Shown: positions 21,510-33,272, numbered from the stretch's first letter. The stretch is DNA of 64,000 nt from Zeus faber (GCA_960531495.1 OY482864.1:10119396-10183395), one strand, 5' to 3'. The notes: generated by a model not told the origin, from the sequence alone. Numbers and translations: made by a program.

Positions 21510-24140
21510 CCAACCGTTTCCTCAAAATGTCCTCGAAGTGAAAAGATGAGATTTTTCGACCGTACGAGGTCACCTTCACGGCCGCCCCTGGCGTAGAAAA
21601 AAAAAATGCCTGAAGAAGTCAGCATGAGTCTGTGTGACCTAATCCTGATTTGTAATGACGAGCCCCTCTCTGAGTGGGATGGGAGGCGGGGGGGAGGGGG
21701 TTTGGGGGTTCCACCTCAGCCACCTCAGGCTTTACTGTAAGAGCCGCTGACCAAGAGCCCAGCACCGCTCCGCCCGGAGGAGGAGGCCTGCCATCCCTCA
21801 CCCGCCGCAACAGCCGTGCCCCGTATTTATATTAGCCGCAAACCAATTTGAACTGTACATTCCAGATCGCGAAACAGCGCTTTGGCTGAGCCGGGCGAAT
21901 ATTTCAAAGCTTACAAGCCATGAAAAAAAAACAAAAAAAAAAAACAAAACCACAATCGACTATGGATGTCCAGTCAAACAGAGCACTTGGCACGCGTAAT
22001 CACACGGCATTTTTGCAACAAAGGTAACGAGACTTTTATTTATGTGCCTGAGCTCACAGACCCACCGCTGTACCTTTCAATAAGTTTAACTGTGGCACCA
22101 CCAAATATGAAACCAATTACAAAGTTGGATCGGCACTACAAACGCAGTTCCCAGTTTATTTTTATGTTTTTGGGTTTTTTTTGGCGGGCGGGGGGGGGGG
22201 GGTTAAATCTCTTGAATGTGAGTATTTATTTAAATGCGCTCCGATTTAGTATTTCACCACATCCAGGAGTTGTTGATAAATAATAAATCTGTTTACTGCC
22301 CCGCGCAGACTGAGGTAATATTTGCCCTCAAAAATGTTCTATCCATCATCGGTCGTTTCAGGGCCGGGCTCCCAGCTCTGGAGCTCCGCTCGGATGATGA
22401 ATGAACATGTGGGTAATTTCACGGATGAATTAGGAGCTTGAAAAAACAGCCGAAATAATAAAATAAATAAATAAATGAATGCACCGGCACTCATTCCACC
22501 TGCTGCCTAATGAGAAAACGCTGTTTTTTTTTTTTGGGGGGGGGGGTTTTTATGTGATTGTGTTGATTTTTAATGCCGACCATCGCTACGATACAGCTTG
22601 CCTCGCATGGGAATATTAACCTGGAGGTTAGCAGTTTTATTTTCTCCTCTTCTTTCTTTCGGTAAACTCCAACAGTTTTCGGCAAAGGGCCCGTTGTTTT
22701 TCGCGTCTGGATAAATATCACATTCATTACATTCATTTAAAATCATTTCTGCACTTACTTTGCACCACTTGGTTTTAGTTTTTTTTTTTTTTTCAGGCTC
22801 GGGCACTGAGTCAAAGGTATTGAGCAACGTAGGATTTTCGGTAATAGAAAGCTCAGATCTTTGGCAGTGATAAGAAAAAAACAAAAAAAAAAAACAACAA
22901 GTCAGGGGGCACAGCACAAAGGAATCTCTGCCAATCACATTAAACCGCCTTCAGCTACGACGCTGACGTGTTCCGCCGACTGTCGGCGGTGTCGGTTAAT
23001 CCTGGCTATAAAAAAGCGCCGCGGGAGGAACTCTTATTTTGTCTTTTTTCCTCCGGTGCGTAAAATCGCGAACAAATCCTTGGTATTGATAATGAATTTT
23101 TTTTTTTTTTTTTTGTTCCGATCTGAAAATGAAAACAACATGACCTGACATGATTTGAAGTGAGTCGAGCAATTTTAAATAAGTAAATTGTTGTTCAAAA
23201 AGAAGGGTTGCTCTCGTGTGTGTTAGTTACTCGAGAAATTGTGATTTTTATTTTTTTATTGGCTCAAATCTAATTCCATAGGGGAGCTGCATTTGTACTG
23301 TGATGGCGATGCCAAACAGACCCCAGCCCCCCCACCCCCACACCTCCATTCAGATCCCTCTTTCCTCCTCAGTGTTTTTACTGCAAGGAACAGCGGCGCT
23401 GCCCAGATTCGTATCGGGTAAATGCGGGTATGGATTTTCACATGAGACCTTGTAGAAAAAAAAAAAATTAAAATAAAATCAAACAAACGCCTCCATCATC
23501 CACCTTGCGGGTCAGAAAACCGGAACGCTACCCAATCAGCATGTTTGATGTCGGGCCAGTAAAGTATGATTGCAAGTCCTGCTCTGAGAAAACCCTTCGA
23601 CAAAAGAAAAATACTATCCCCCCTGCTGCTGTTGCGTAAGCGCATGGAGGAAGCCTGAAAGTCAGACTGAGGATCGACTGCCTCGCTTTCCCCCCGGATT
23701 CATTTTTCCCCCCGTGCAATAAGGTCGGGCGGCAGATTTCTTTCTGCTTCCCGCCGCCTCGGCTACAAGAGACACCGTCCAACTGTGCCGGAGGTATTCA
23801 CCGAAACACCTGTACCTGTCTGTCCTGCACGCCCGGGTCGGCGCCTCCGGAAGAGAGGAAGGGGAAGAGAGGAAGGGGAAGAGACGGGACAAAGCCATAC
23901 GAGAGAGGGGGCGAACGTCGGCTACCATGCACCACCGACGCTTTTTTTAACGGCTGAGCTGTGTTGGATATTCCGTCGTGTGGGCTCCGAAAAACTTTAT
24001 GTAAACGGTCTTGGGCAGAGGCAGGGCCTTCGGAAAGAAAAACAAAAACCAAAGGCGCGGGCCCGGCGAAAAGCAAAGCAAAGCCGAGTCTGATTGGCCC
24101 CGACCGTCGCACAGCTCCATCGTGAGGCTTTGTCACCACA
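21509..24140. other. Non-coding stretch with a promoter-like cluster
   Basis: Homopolymer runs at about 21921-21945 (A), 22190-22202 (G), 22525-22546 (T then G), 22779-22795 (T), 23097-23114 (T) and 23457-23470 (A). The segment 22930-23020 carries promoter-like motifs, listed separately. The segment 23640-24120 is moderately GC-rich and ends in GA-rich sequence. No domain-like translation. Confidence 0.5.
22931..23016 (+). promoter_or_regulatory. Candidate core promoter: CCAAT, CRE-like site, palindrome, TATA
   Basis: In order on the plus strand: CCAAT (22931-22935), a CRE-like TGACGTG at about 22964-22970, a 17-bp perfect palindrome CCGCCGAC-T-GTCGGCGG (22973-22989) and a TATAAAAAAG box (23007-23016) followed by GC-rich DNA. 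Order and spacing suit a TATA-containing vertebrate promoter with transcription starting near 23037-23042. No coding exon is recognised downstream, and poly-T follows at 23097, so this may be a chance arrangement or the promoter of a non-coding transcript. Confidence 0.3.
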
Positions 24141-24232
24141 CAGAGTGAGAGGGAGAGACAGAGTGAGGGAAAGAGCGAGAGAGACAGAGGGAGAGAAAGA
24201 GGGAGACAGAGAGAGAGAGAGAGAGAGAGAGA
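24141..24232. repeat. (GA)n-rich purine tract
   Basis: Interrupted GA/GAGGGA units ending in about 12 pure GA units and poly-A. The long purine-only strand could form a triplex (H-DNA). Confidence 0.93.
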
Positions 24233-24372
24233 AAAAAGAACACACTGCTGTATTGTAATGGCACTTCACATGTATCTTGGAGTCGGGCCAAATCGAGAAC
24301 TCTGTCTCTGTCTTGGGGGTTTGTAGGTACGCTAACTATTCCTCTCGCAACCTAACTCCATTTCTGTCCGAA

Positions 24373-24373
24373 G

Positions 24374-24430
<57 letters not shown>
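24373..24430. repeat. (CA)n microsatellite
   Basis: About 28 CA units with one AA interruption near the left end. Confidence 0.96.
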
Positions 24431-24433
<3 letters not shown>

Positions 24434-25530
24434 CAGCATGCACAACACGTTGGTCGGCCTGTGCGAGCTTTGCATGTTTTACTGGTGTTTACAGTGTGAG
24501 GTGTTTCCACATGCTTTATTGCTGTGAAAAAGGTGCGAGGATGACAACAGACCGCAATAAAATAATGACCGTGAATAAACAACTTATACGGGGAATTAAA
24601 CCGTAAAATCAGATACTCATTCTCCAGATCCAGAAGTCTGGGGTGTAAAGTTTTGAAGAGAGAGAGCGAAAAAAAAAAAAAAGGTGACTTTGAGATCCTG
24701 AAATTTCCAATTTGCTGTTTGGGGACATTGTGTGTGTGTGTGTGTGGTTTTTTTTTTTGACTGATGTTTTTTTTAAATATTTTTTTTACATTTCCCCGTC
24801 CCCCTAATTTGAGTCATAACTAATTCAAAGCATGAAACCAAGGGCCGAATTTGGAGGAGGTTCCAGTTTATGTCCGTCCACCGCTTCAATTGTTCTCGCC
24901 CCGGTGCCGCGGCATGACATCATGGAAAACTCGGCCGTCGCTCCAGGAGTGAAGTGGGGAAACGCTGTCTTACTCCTGCCGTCAACAGAGAGATCCACTG
25001 GCGGGGGCTAAAAATACCAACCTATATCACAGGATTCCTCAAATGCTTTCACCTTCGGCCCCGTGATGCGAGTTGTATTTAAGCTCGTTTTAATTTGGCT
25101 CCGTTGAAGTTGAGAGTCAGAGCGTGGAGATATTTCAGCGGCGATTATCATCAGATGGCTTCAATAAAATGTTCAAACAATCTTGTTTTATCTGGCCGCC
25201 GGTCCTGCTTGGCAAAGCCCTTTGTTTTGCATACTTACCTATTTACCTGCTATGCATGCTGGCCAAGATTATAGATGTGATTTTGACTTAAAGAGCTTTT
25301 TAGTGTAATTGTTCGTTTCTAAAGGGAAAAAAAACCCCTATACATGTATGAAACAACGGTATAAAGTGAGCTTTTGTTTTCTGTTGAAGTCTCTATTTTA
25401 ATTGAGTAAGACAACTCCATCAATCTATTGATGCTATCACTAGTGTGTAATTGATACTGTCCATGGACTTGGTCGCAGGCCAGCAAACACACCGTCTTGT
25501 TTATGTGCACGTAAACGGCACCGGCGGCTC
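24431..25530. other. Non-coding, candidate conserved-element region
   Basis: After poly-A/T runs (24670-24790), the stretch 24840-25270 is non-repetitive and rich in homeodomain-type (TAAT), E-box and MEF2-like words. This is the texture of conserved non-coding elements near developmental genes. No exon is recognised. Confidence 0.35.
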
Positions 25531-25870
25531 GCCCCTTGACACGCGCGCGTTCAAGTGGTTCAAATGGGACGCGCGCCGGGCGTTTCCGAGCCTCACCGTT
25601 GCTGCCACCTGTCGACGGGATCTGCTCCCCCGCGTCGCCGCTCCCCTCCTCCCGCCGCCTCTCGGGGTCCCCGTGGCCCGCCGGGCCGCGGTGGCGTCCG
25701 GCGCGCCGCCCGTCCTCTCGGCCGCCGACGGGGACGTGGACGTGGACGGACTTCCCGACGACGCTCATCATAGCCGGCGCTCGGCTCCGCCTTCGGTGGG
25801 CATCGCCGCTCTCTCGGTCACCTCGCCTCGCCTGCGGTTCGCGCTGAGAAAGAGGAGGGAAAAGGCAGAA
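25531..25870. other. CpG-rich block (candidate CpG island)
   Basis: Dense in CG dinucleotides and GC-rich compared with the AT-rich sequence on the left, as at vertebrate promoters or first exons. Both strands stay open for 100-160 codons, which GC bias alone can produce. On the minus strand a frame starting at 25771 runs to a donor-like CG|GTGAGG at about 25598-25605, so a first coding exon transcribed to the left is conceivable. The translation is low-complexity (Arg/Gly/Pro) and matches nothing I recognise. Confidence 0.5.
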
Positions 25871-28012
25871 GGCGTCGGACAGGGCACCGTGTTCATCGAG
25901 TGGGCTAAAACTGGCAGGGAGAGGAGCACTTGACTCCCACCGCCGCCTCGCTCGGACGGTAACGGTCCCAGTTTGAATTGGCGTGGCAATACGGGAGACA
26001 CGCGAAAGAACGCTCGGTCGTCCCGGGGCTGGAAGCGAGCCCTGTTAGTGTTTGCCGAGCTATACAACAAGAGCTTCAGTCTCATTCTATTGTTTCTCTT
26101 TCCAAGGTCCATCTCCAGGCAGAGTGCTCCTCTGTTTGTTTACAGAGCCGTAAGCTCCTACTTTTAGCCTCACCGACGCATCCCTCTCTCCCAACCGCCG
26201 CGGTCCTCCTGCCGCGGCCAAATGATCAATTTATAGAATTTACAAAGAGCAGACTTTCCTACCCCGTGAGTAAAATGTTAAACACGCCGGGCTGTGGATT
26301 CAGTAGCTTAGAGAGCCCCCACAAGGTGTCGACGTGAAAAATGAGCCTCTCGCTCGCGGTCCCAGACGTGGCTTTTTCTGCAGCCCGTCTGGGGCCCGGC
26401 GCTGTACATCATCTCCCGGGGCCCGAGACGCAGGGCACCACAAACATACACCTCTGTTTTCTTTAATAAGCTCTGTTTGGAGAGCTGTTCGTATGCGTAC
26501 GGGACAATAATTCCATCACGTGCAACAGCTTTGGAGAAAAAAGCCGAGTTATCATAAAGGCTCCCTCGCCCGGTCGAAAGGTCAGGGCTGCTACAGAAAT
26601 TGAACGATGCCCGTTAAAAAAATTTTTTTTTTTAGATTTTTAGATTTTAGATTTTTTTTTGTCGAGTCAAAAATGATGTGATAAAATACATACAAGCGAA
26701 AAGCTGCGAAATACATATCAAAACATAGCCAGGTTGCCACGACAACACGGTTCCTGTGGTTTTTTTGAAGACGCTAATTAACTGAACAATTAACGAAACT
26801 CAAAGACAAAAGATAGTACATTAGAACACCAGTTTCTGTTGGAATCAAGCGGCACATGAGCAGGGATGTAGAGGAAAACCCCATTGAAGTAACCGGGTGC
26901 GGTTTCATCCAGACTACTCAGATTACCATCAGCGTGCCGTTGCTGGACAAAAAAAAAAAAAAAAAAAAGGAGGGGGTCGTTTGCCGTACTGTACATAAAC
27001 ATCAGCCAGGGGGGAAAACCATAACATACCAATGCGTTTGCCCCTCGGAAGGCAGGACAACAGTCGTGGTAAATCACAGTCTGTTAAAAGGCTAATGGAT
27101 ACCATGCCTCCTCCTCCTCCGCAACGCACGGGGAGGGACCTCTTTAATGACCGGGGCCTTAACTGATGGGCCTGGCTTGAAAGGCCCACCCAGAGATAGA
27201 TGGACGGAGCACGCTCTGGCAATTCATCGCAAAAAGCAACAGCCCACCCTGGACGGAAATGGCCACGGACAGGTAGCGATAGGTGGAAGAAAAATACACC
27301 GCCATTCATGCCGCACGGGCAGTTAAAAGTAAACCATAACTCCTAATGAGTGCGACTCACCTAGTGTTGAGTTTGATGCTATCGCTGATAAATGTCGAGT
27401 GAAGGGCGCCGGTATTGGGGGGGGCCCCCACGTTGGCGGCCTTTGTGAGTGAGGTGAAAATAAAAGAACAAAAAGAAGTGATGGTCTCCTTTTAAAAAAG
27501 GTCAGGGATGACAGCCTGATGGTATCTGAGTCGTGGCGGGCGACCGGTGGGCTTGTATCACTGTGTCAACACGCGGCACTTGGGGATCGCATAGAGATGA
27601 GATGATAGGAAATCCCACTTAACACTTAAGCTCTTATCGATTCCTCGGCTTTGGACAAAACGCCTGTATGCGCAATCTGCCCTTTTCTCTAATGACTCGG
27701 AGCTTAAGGAGCTAAAGGAGATAAAGGGAGAAAGTTGGAATCAAGATTAGTGACACATGATGTTTATGGCCCAGCTCTCCCATATATTTTGCCTCACAGG
27801 TATTTAATCTTTATTGCCTGGAGTGGTGAAGTCATTTCTAATGGTGAAGTGATAAAGCGTTGTTTGCCTATTATGTGAGGCTCGAGCTATGTGTGGGGGG
27901 AAAAAGTGATATTACCTGTGACCACGAATGACAAAGACCGTAAAGTCACCTCGACGCGGTTCTGAGATAACTCCGGAGCGCTCTCCCCCCATCCTTCACA
28001 TAAAAAAATATA
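25871..28012. other. Non-coding stretch with candidate conserved segments
   Basis: Poly-A/T at 26614-26660 and 26950-26968. Non-repetitive parts at 26040-26340 and 27330-27960 include homeodomain-like words (for example TTTATGGCC near 27760) and look conserved in texture. A GGGGGGGGCCCCC run lies near 27418-27430. No gene recognised. Confidence 0.4.
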
Positions 28013-28014
28013 TA

Positions 28015-29508
28015 CACTGCGTTTCCAAATGATTATGCAAATTGGATTTAAGTGTCCTAAACATTATTTTTTTTGTTTTTCGATTAAACACATGGATTGT
28101 GTCTCAGGGCTCTTTGGATCAGTGAAATCAGTCTCAGACACCTGTGATAATTAGTTTGCCAGGTGAGCCCAATTAAAGGAAAACTACTTAAGAAGGACGT
28201 TCCACATTGTTAAGCAGGCCACAGGTTTCAAGAAATATTGGAAAGAAAAAGGAAAAGCGTCAAATAGTGCAATGCCTTGTACAAGGTATTAAAACATTAG
28301 ATATTTCACGAAAACGTAAGCGTGATCATCGTACTGTGAAGAGATTTGTGGCTGATTCAGAGCACAGACGGGTTTGTGCAGATAAAGACATAATGAGGAA
28401 GGTTTCTGCAAGACAAATTCATGGGATTAAGAGAGCAGCTGCTAAAATGCCATTACAAAGCAGCAAACAGGTATTTGAAGCTGCTGGTGCCTCTGGAGTC
28501 CTGCGAACCTCAAGGTGTAGGATCCTCCAGAGGTTTGCAGTTGTGCATAAACCTACTACTGGGCCACCCCTAACCAATGCTCACAAGCAGAAACGGTTGC
28601 AGTGGGCCCAGAAATACATGAAGACTCATTTTCAAACAGTCTTGTTTACTGATGAGTGCCGTGCAACCCTGGATGCGACGTCAGCAAGGAGGTGGCAGAG
28701 TCAATTTTTGGGCCGAAATCATGGGGAGAGAGCTGCTAGGCCCCTTTAGGGTCCCTGAAGGTGTGAAAATGACCTCGGCAAAGTACATAGAGTTTCTGAC
28801 TGACCACTTTCTTCCATGGTACAAAAAGAAGAACCGTGCCTTCCGTAGTAAAGTCATCTTCATGCATGACAATGCACCGTCTCATGCTGCTAACAATACC
28901 TCTGTGTCACTGGCTGCTATGGGCATAAAAGGAGAGAAACTCATGGTGTGGCCCCCATCCTCCCCTGACCTCAACCCTATTGAGAACCTTTGGAGCATCC
29001 TCAAGCTAAAGATCTATGAGGGTGGGAGGCAGTTTGCATCAAAACAGCAGCTCTGGGAGGCTATTCTGACATCATGCAAAGACATTCAAGCAGAAACTCT
29101 CAAAAAAACTCACAAGTTCAATGGATGCAAGAACTGTGAAGGTGATATGAAAGAAGGGTCCTATGTTAACATGTAACTTGGCCTGTTGTTTGATGTTTTT
29201 CATTGAAATAGCTTTTGATTTCAGTAAATATGACCTCCTAGTGCTGCAAATTCAACAAATGATCATTTTAAGTTTTTTACAACCTATAAAATGTTTTGAA
29301 ACAATGTTGTGCATAATAATTTGGAACAGTGCATTTTGAGTTTTTTATTTTTGAAAGTTTTTTGGGAGGTTTGTTCAATAACATTTGAATTATACCCTAA
29401 CGGTTGATGCCTTGAAAAGTATACTGACTTAATTATACTGTCATTTGCATCGACTATTTAGGAAAATCAGGGAAAAATATAAATTGCATAATAATTTGGA
29501 ACGCGGTG
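28015..29508 (+). mobile_element. Tc1/mariner-superfamily transposon, DD37E type, copy 1
   Basis: A complete-ended element of 1,494 bp flanked by TA (28013-28014 and 29509-29510), the target-site duplication of this superfamily. The terminal inverted repeats begin CACTGCG/CACCGCG and continue with CCAAATKATTATGCAA. It carries one transposase gene on the plus strand, disabled by frameshifts. A second copy lies at 55627-57020 on the minus strand. Transposases of this group cut and paste DNA in the nucleus through an RNase H-like DDE core. Confidence 0.95.
28207..29176 (+). pseudogene. DD37E transposase pseudogene, copy 1
   Basis: Two overlapping frames together resemble a Tc1-like transposase. 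The N-terminal part (28207-28660) has a helix-turn-helix DNA-binding region with HRTVKRFVADSEHRR and a second basic region (QIHGIKRAAAKM). The catalytic core has the first Asp at 28651-28653 (FTDECRA), the second at 28868-28870 (FMHDNAPSHAA) and the Glu at 28982-28984 (SPDLNPIENLW). Thirty-seven residues separate the second Asp from the Glu, not the 34 of Tc1. Between the first and second Asp about 25-30 residues are missing and the frame changes near 28670-28700, so the gene cannot make an active enzyme. Another frame change alters the C-terminus near 29100. Confidence 0.93.
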
Positions 29509-30192
29509 TATATATCCTGCTTTTGCTCACGGGACACACTGATGCGTTCACGGACATCTCGAGGAATGAACGACCCGATGAATCTGAATCCACTGCCCGC
29601 CACATCGTAAACGATAACAAAAAATATATATGATAAAAATAAAAAACATTATATAATTATTATGCATGTTTAATAACAGTTGTGTTGAATATTGTACATG
29701 CTGTGTATATCATATTTTTTACATTACACAATCCCAGTGATATGTATGTATAAATACATGCAAGTTCCAACTAAAGCACTTGTCGTTCACACGTCCAGTG
29801 TTTACCAAAATCTCCCGTTGTCAGTCAGTCTTTCATTGATAAATTCGTCATTCCGGCGGTTTCTTCTGGTTTTGTTTTCTTTCCTTTGTGTCTCCTTTTC
29901 CTGCTTCCCTCGCGCTCTCGCGTTTGAAGGGGCGACCACCAGCCGAGTTGAGGCCGCGCCAAATCCGCGTGATGTTTTCAGGGCCCTGTCCTATTTATGT
30001 TGGGGTTGGTCCAGGACTTCCACTGATGATTGGGAATTTGTTGCAATCAACACGGGCAATTCTCTTTAGCTGTTGGTGATTATGGTGATTTCATCTTTGC
30101 GCTACGGCCATTTGTTTCGCACATTTTCATGAAGGAGGAATAATAAAATGTTTAGTCGAGTTGTTGCCCGAAAACGTTTTGAATGAAGACTC

Positions 30193-30262
30193 GGGCAATC
30201 ACGATCATGACATTTTAGTTAATTGCAATTAACAATTTAATTGTCTTTTTTGCCACTATAAT
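30193..30262 (+). repeat. Dispersed repeat fragment, family A copy 1
   Basis: GGGCARTCACGATCATGAC, ATTTTAG and a later AATTTWATYGTCTTTTTT block are shared with 34844-34925 in the same order, with a variable middle. This resembles a widespread fish repeat beginning GGGCTGTCACGATTATGA, probably a short DNA transposon; the identification is from memory and tentative. Confidence 0.6.
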
Positions 30263-30355
30263 TGTGGCATACAGTACCAATTCTAATAATACAGTAATTG
30301 ATCAACATTTGCATTGCAGAAGAGCCTTTTATTGGGATTGAGGATTAGAACAAAT

Positions 30356-30475
30356 TTGGGTGGATGGTTCATTTTCTACCACCCAACTGATGAAAACCCA
30401 CCCAATTCACTTTTTTTTTTTTTCATTCATTCGTTTCAAACATTGGCTAAAAAATCCCCTCGAAGGTGGGTGGAA
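30356..30475 (+). repeat. Dispersed repeat fragment, family B copy 1
   Basis: Shares GATGGTT..TT.TCCAC, ACCCAACTGATG, GAAAC, CACCYARTTCAC and, after a T-rich gap, AAATCCCC with 57818-57915 in the same order. The ACCCAACTG core is typical of short fish DNA repeats, but I cannot name the family. Confidence 0.45.
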
Positions 30476-31477
30476 ACATACGATTGTCGAATCTTAACAA
30501 TTTTTCGTAAATAATTGTGATCAGGCGATTATGTATTCAGGGGGAAAGTTCTCACAAAGACATGACTCTTAATTGGGTCCGCCTTTAAAATGTATCGAGC
30601 GCGTCAAGTTCTCCTTGGGCGCTTTACATCTTCACCCCGTTAAGCTAATCAACAGTGAAGGAAGGCGCAGGCGGCGTGATAATATTATGACACTATGGAG
30701 TGAGCCCCGCAGCAGTAGCTACAGCAGTGGCTGTATTTTTACAGGACAGTTCGCCTGTTGACAAGCCCCAGCTATGATTTTACTCCACCCTAAATGTCAC
30801 GAAATTGGACCCAAGAAGCCAAAAGTATTCGCCCTACGGTTTTTGCACAGGACATTTTTCCCAACCTGAGTCTCCGTGCACCGGGCGTAAAAAAAAAAGC
30901 AGTGTTTCTGGATTTGTTTGAAAGTAAATAGACCGAGAGAATAATAAAAAGGTACCGGTTCTATGTACGAGGCGGCTTCGCTTTGGACAAGCTGTTATTA
31001 AATGATTTTTTAACAGAGGATTTGGCAAGATTTAGAACTTTTGCCATTCTATAATAAACAATGGCATGGCCATAATGAAAATATTTACTTAATTCTCCAA
31101 AGTGACTTATGGCAACTTTGGCCACTAAACAGAATGTCATGAGTGTTATGGCGTCAGGTGCCACAGTCTGTATAAATACCGCCTGTACACTTGTTTATAG
31201 GAAAACCCCCATCTGGCTTCAGCTAACACAGTCAGAGACACCGGTGACCCCTGGGATTTTTCGAATGGAAAATATAACAGGACTGTTTGCTGAGCGGGGG
31301 GGATTGCTCCGCGGCAGTCAACTGTCAAGTGACAGACAAGACAATGTTGTAAAAGACTGCAGGCTCCGCCACGTTGAGCCCGGCCCCGTTCTCAACCTGT
31401 AAACACTGAGGCTCGCTTTTGAAGAAGTATCCAGAAAAAGCCCAGTGGCCCTTTTTTTTTTTTTCAACCCCCCCCCT

Positions 31478-31519
31478 CACACACACACACACAGACACAC
31501 ACACACACACACACACACA
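31478..31519. repeat. (CA)n microsatellite after poly-T and poly-C
   Basis: Poly-T (31452-31464) and poly-C (about 31468-31476) are followed by about 20 CA units with a single GA step. Confidence 0.94.
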
Positions 31520-32308
31520 AACACCACATCCCATTTACGGGATTCATAAACGATGACAGTGTTACAGCGGATTGCAATCTTGAAAGTTCAAGTAGGTGAC
31601 AACTGGAAGACGTAGTGCAAATATTCCTCTCCAGCCCCTTTGATATCTTACAGATATAATAAACGGACTTACTAGGAAAATCAGCTGGCCGGCAAGGAAC
31701 ATAAACAAATAGATGCACCGTTACAAATGATTGCAAAATTAAAATACATGAGACGCCGTACCAAAGATCACACACAGAGATAACACGGAGTTCGGTCGCT
31801 CCGGCTTATCTCGATGTAGGAACTAGGGCGTACAGTAGAGTGATGCCATACTAAACAAGCATTTTCTGGGTTACTTTTACCTGTTTTATGACCACTGTGG
31901 TTTAGTCTAGGAAGGCCCCTTTTAAAAGCAGCAGGTGACAGTGGAGGCATACACTGCGCTGCGTTTACTTAGAGGATGCGGCGCGGCAGGGAAAGTTGAA
32001 AGGTCAGATGCTTTAAAGTAAACAAGGAGAGGTTTCCACAACCGCTTGGGCCGCCGGTTGCGAAGAGAGGCAAACACCAGTTGGAAAACACCGGTGGGTA
32101 ACTTCATTTGGGAGAGTGGAATGCCTGTAAGCATGGATGAAAGTCCGATGCAACAATTACATTTCTGGCTTGCCGTTGTGCTATGGTCCAATAATCTATA
32201 TAATGTATCCAGTGCTTAATTTGTCAATCAGAAGGGTGCTTATGCTGCCGTGCGTGACGCCGCCTTTTTTTGTTTCATTCAATTAGGAAACGTAAATAAA
32301 AAACAATA

Positions 32309-32375
32309 GGGCTGCCCCATGAAAGCAGACGAGTTGAATCATCAGTCGGAAACCGGTCAGTCGACTGAGATTCAA
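32309..32375 (+). repeat. Probable TIR-element end fragment
   Basis: Starts TAGGGCTGCCCC and contains TCAGTCGACTGAG, like the ends of common short fish hAT-type elements with GTCGAC cores. Decayed, with no second end found. Low confidence. Confidence 0.3.
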
Positions 32376-33272
32376 ATCAAGCAGGTGTTTTTTTTGGTCA
32401 GATATTGTGCATTACAACAACAGGATAAAACAGATAGAAGCTTACAAAATGCAATTCAAAATATATAAATAAGGGGAATCATAAATGTAATTTTATATGT
32501 GAGAATCGAGCACGGCTCGAACAAACCCTGATCACCGTTCCCGTTCCTCCAAATAAAACAATTAAAAACAGTGTGGGGACGGGCCGCGACTCGCAGACTC
32601 ATTAAGATTATTTTCTTTGCATAACGCATGGAGAGGGGGTGATCGGGGAGAGAGTCACGGACAAAGTGCCTGTGGCAGTTTCGCCTACTACACGCCACCC
32701 AAGTGCCGTATACAGCGCCCTCCGGCACAGAGACACAGAAGACGGAGTTGTAGAAAATACAGAACTTGAATTTGGAGAGGTGGCTGGAAAGAACAAGCCC
32801 TAGAGCAGATGGACACAGGTCATGACAAGGGCCCCTCTCTCCTGAGTGTGTGTGGGGATGGAGGTTTTAACCTGTAGCCTTGTTAGACCATCCAACGAGC
32901 AACCGGTATGCAGCCACTCTGATCCCGGGTCTCTAATTACCTAGACCCAGGACAGGTGTGGCTGCTCAAACCACACCATCAACCACACCACAGTGCATAT
33001 ACGCACGGTTCCGTTCCATTCCCCACATGTTTCGTTCAGTAAGGACGTGTAAAATAAAAACACTGTTCTGGCGGCGATAGCGGGCACCCCATCGCTGGCT
33101 CGCGCATCGTCTGTACCGCCGGAGATGGAGACAGGTGCAAATCAGATTCGACTGACAAAATTATTACACACTATTTCTATTTGTTTTTTTTGGAGAAAAG
33201 AAAGAAACGGGACAACGGAGCTCGAGCCACAGCGCCGCAGCTTGTGCAGAAAACGAATAGCGAAACAAATTG

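Larger units (their letters stand above)
29509..33270. other. Non-coding DNA with fragments of dispersed repeats
   Basis: Contains two listed repeat fragments (30193-30262 and about 30356-30475), poly-T at 30410-30423, a T/C/CA run at 31452-31519 and a short GGGCTGCCCC...TCAGTCGACTGAG segment (32309-32375) resembling the end of a common fish TIR element. Around 32860-32990 GGTCTAGG/CCTAGACC-type words form a partly palindromic patch. No gene is recognised. Confidence 0.45.

Noticed and set aside
25451..25933. 160-codon plus-strand frame in the CpG-rich block
   Set aside because: Both strands are open here because of GC bias; no family resemblance. Kept only as a CpG-rich block.
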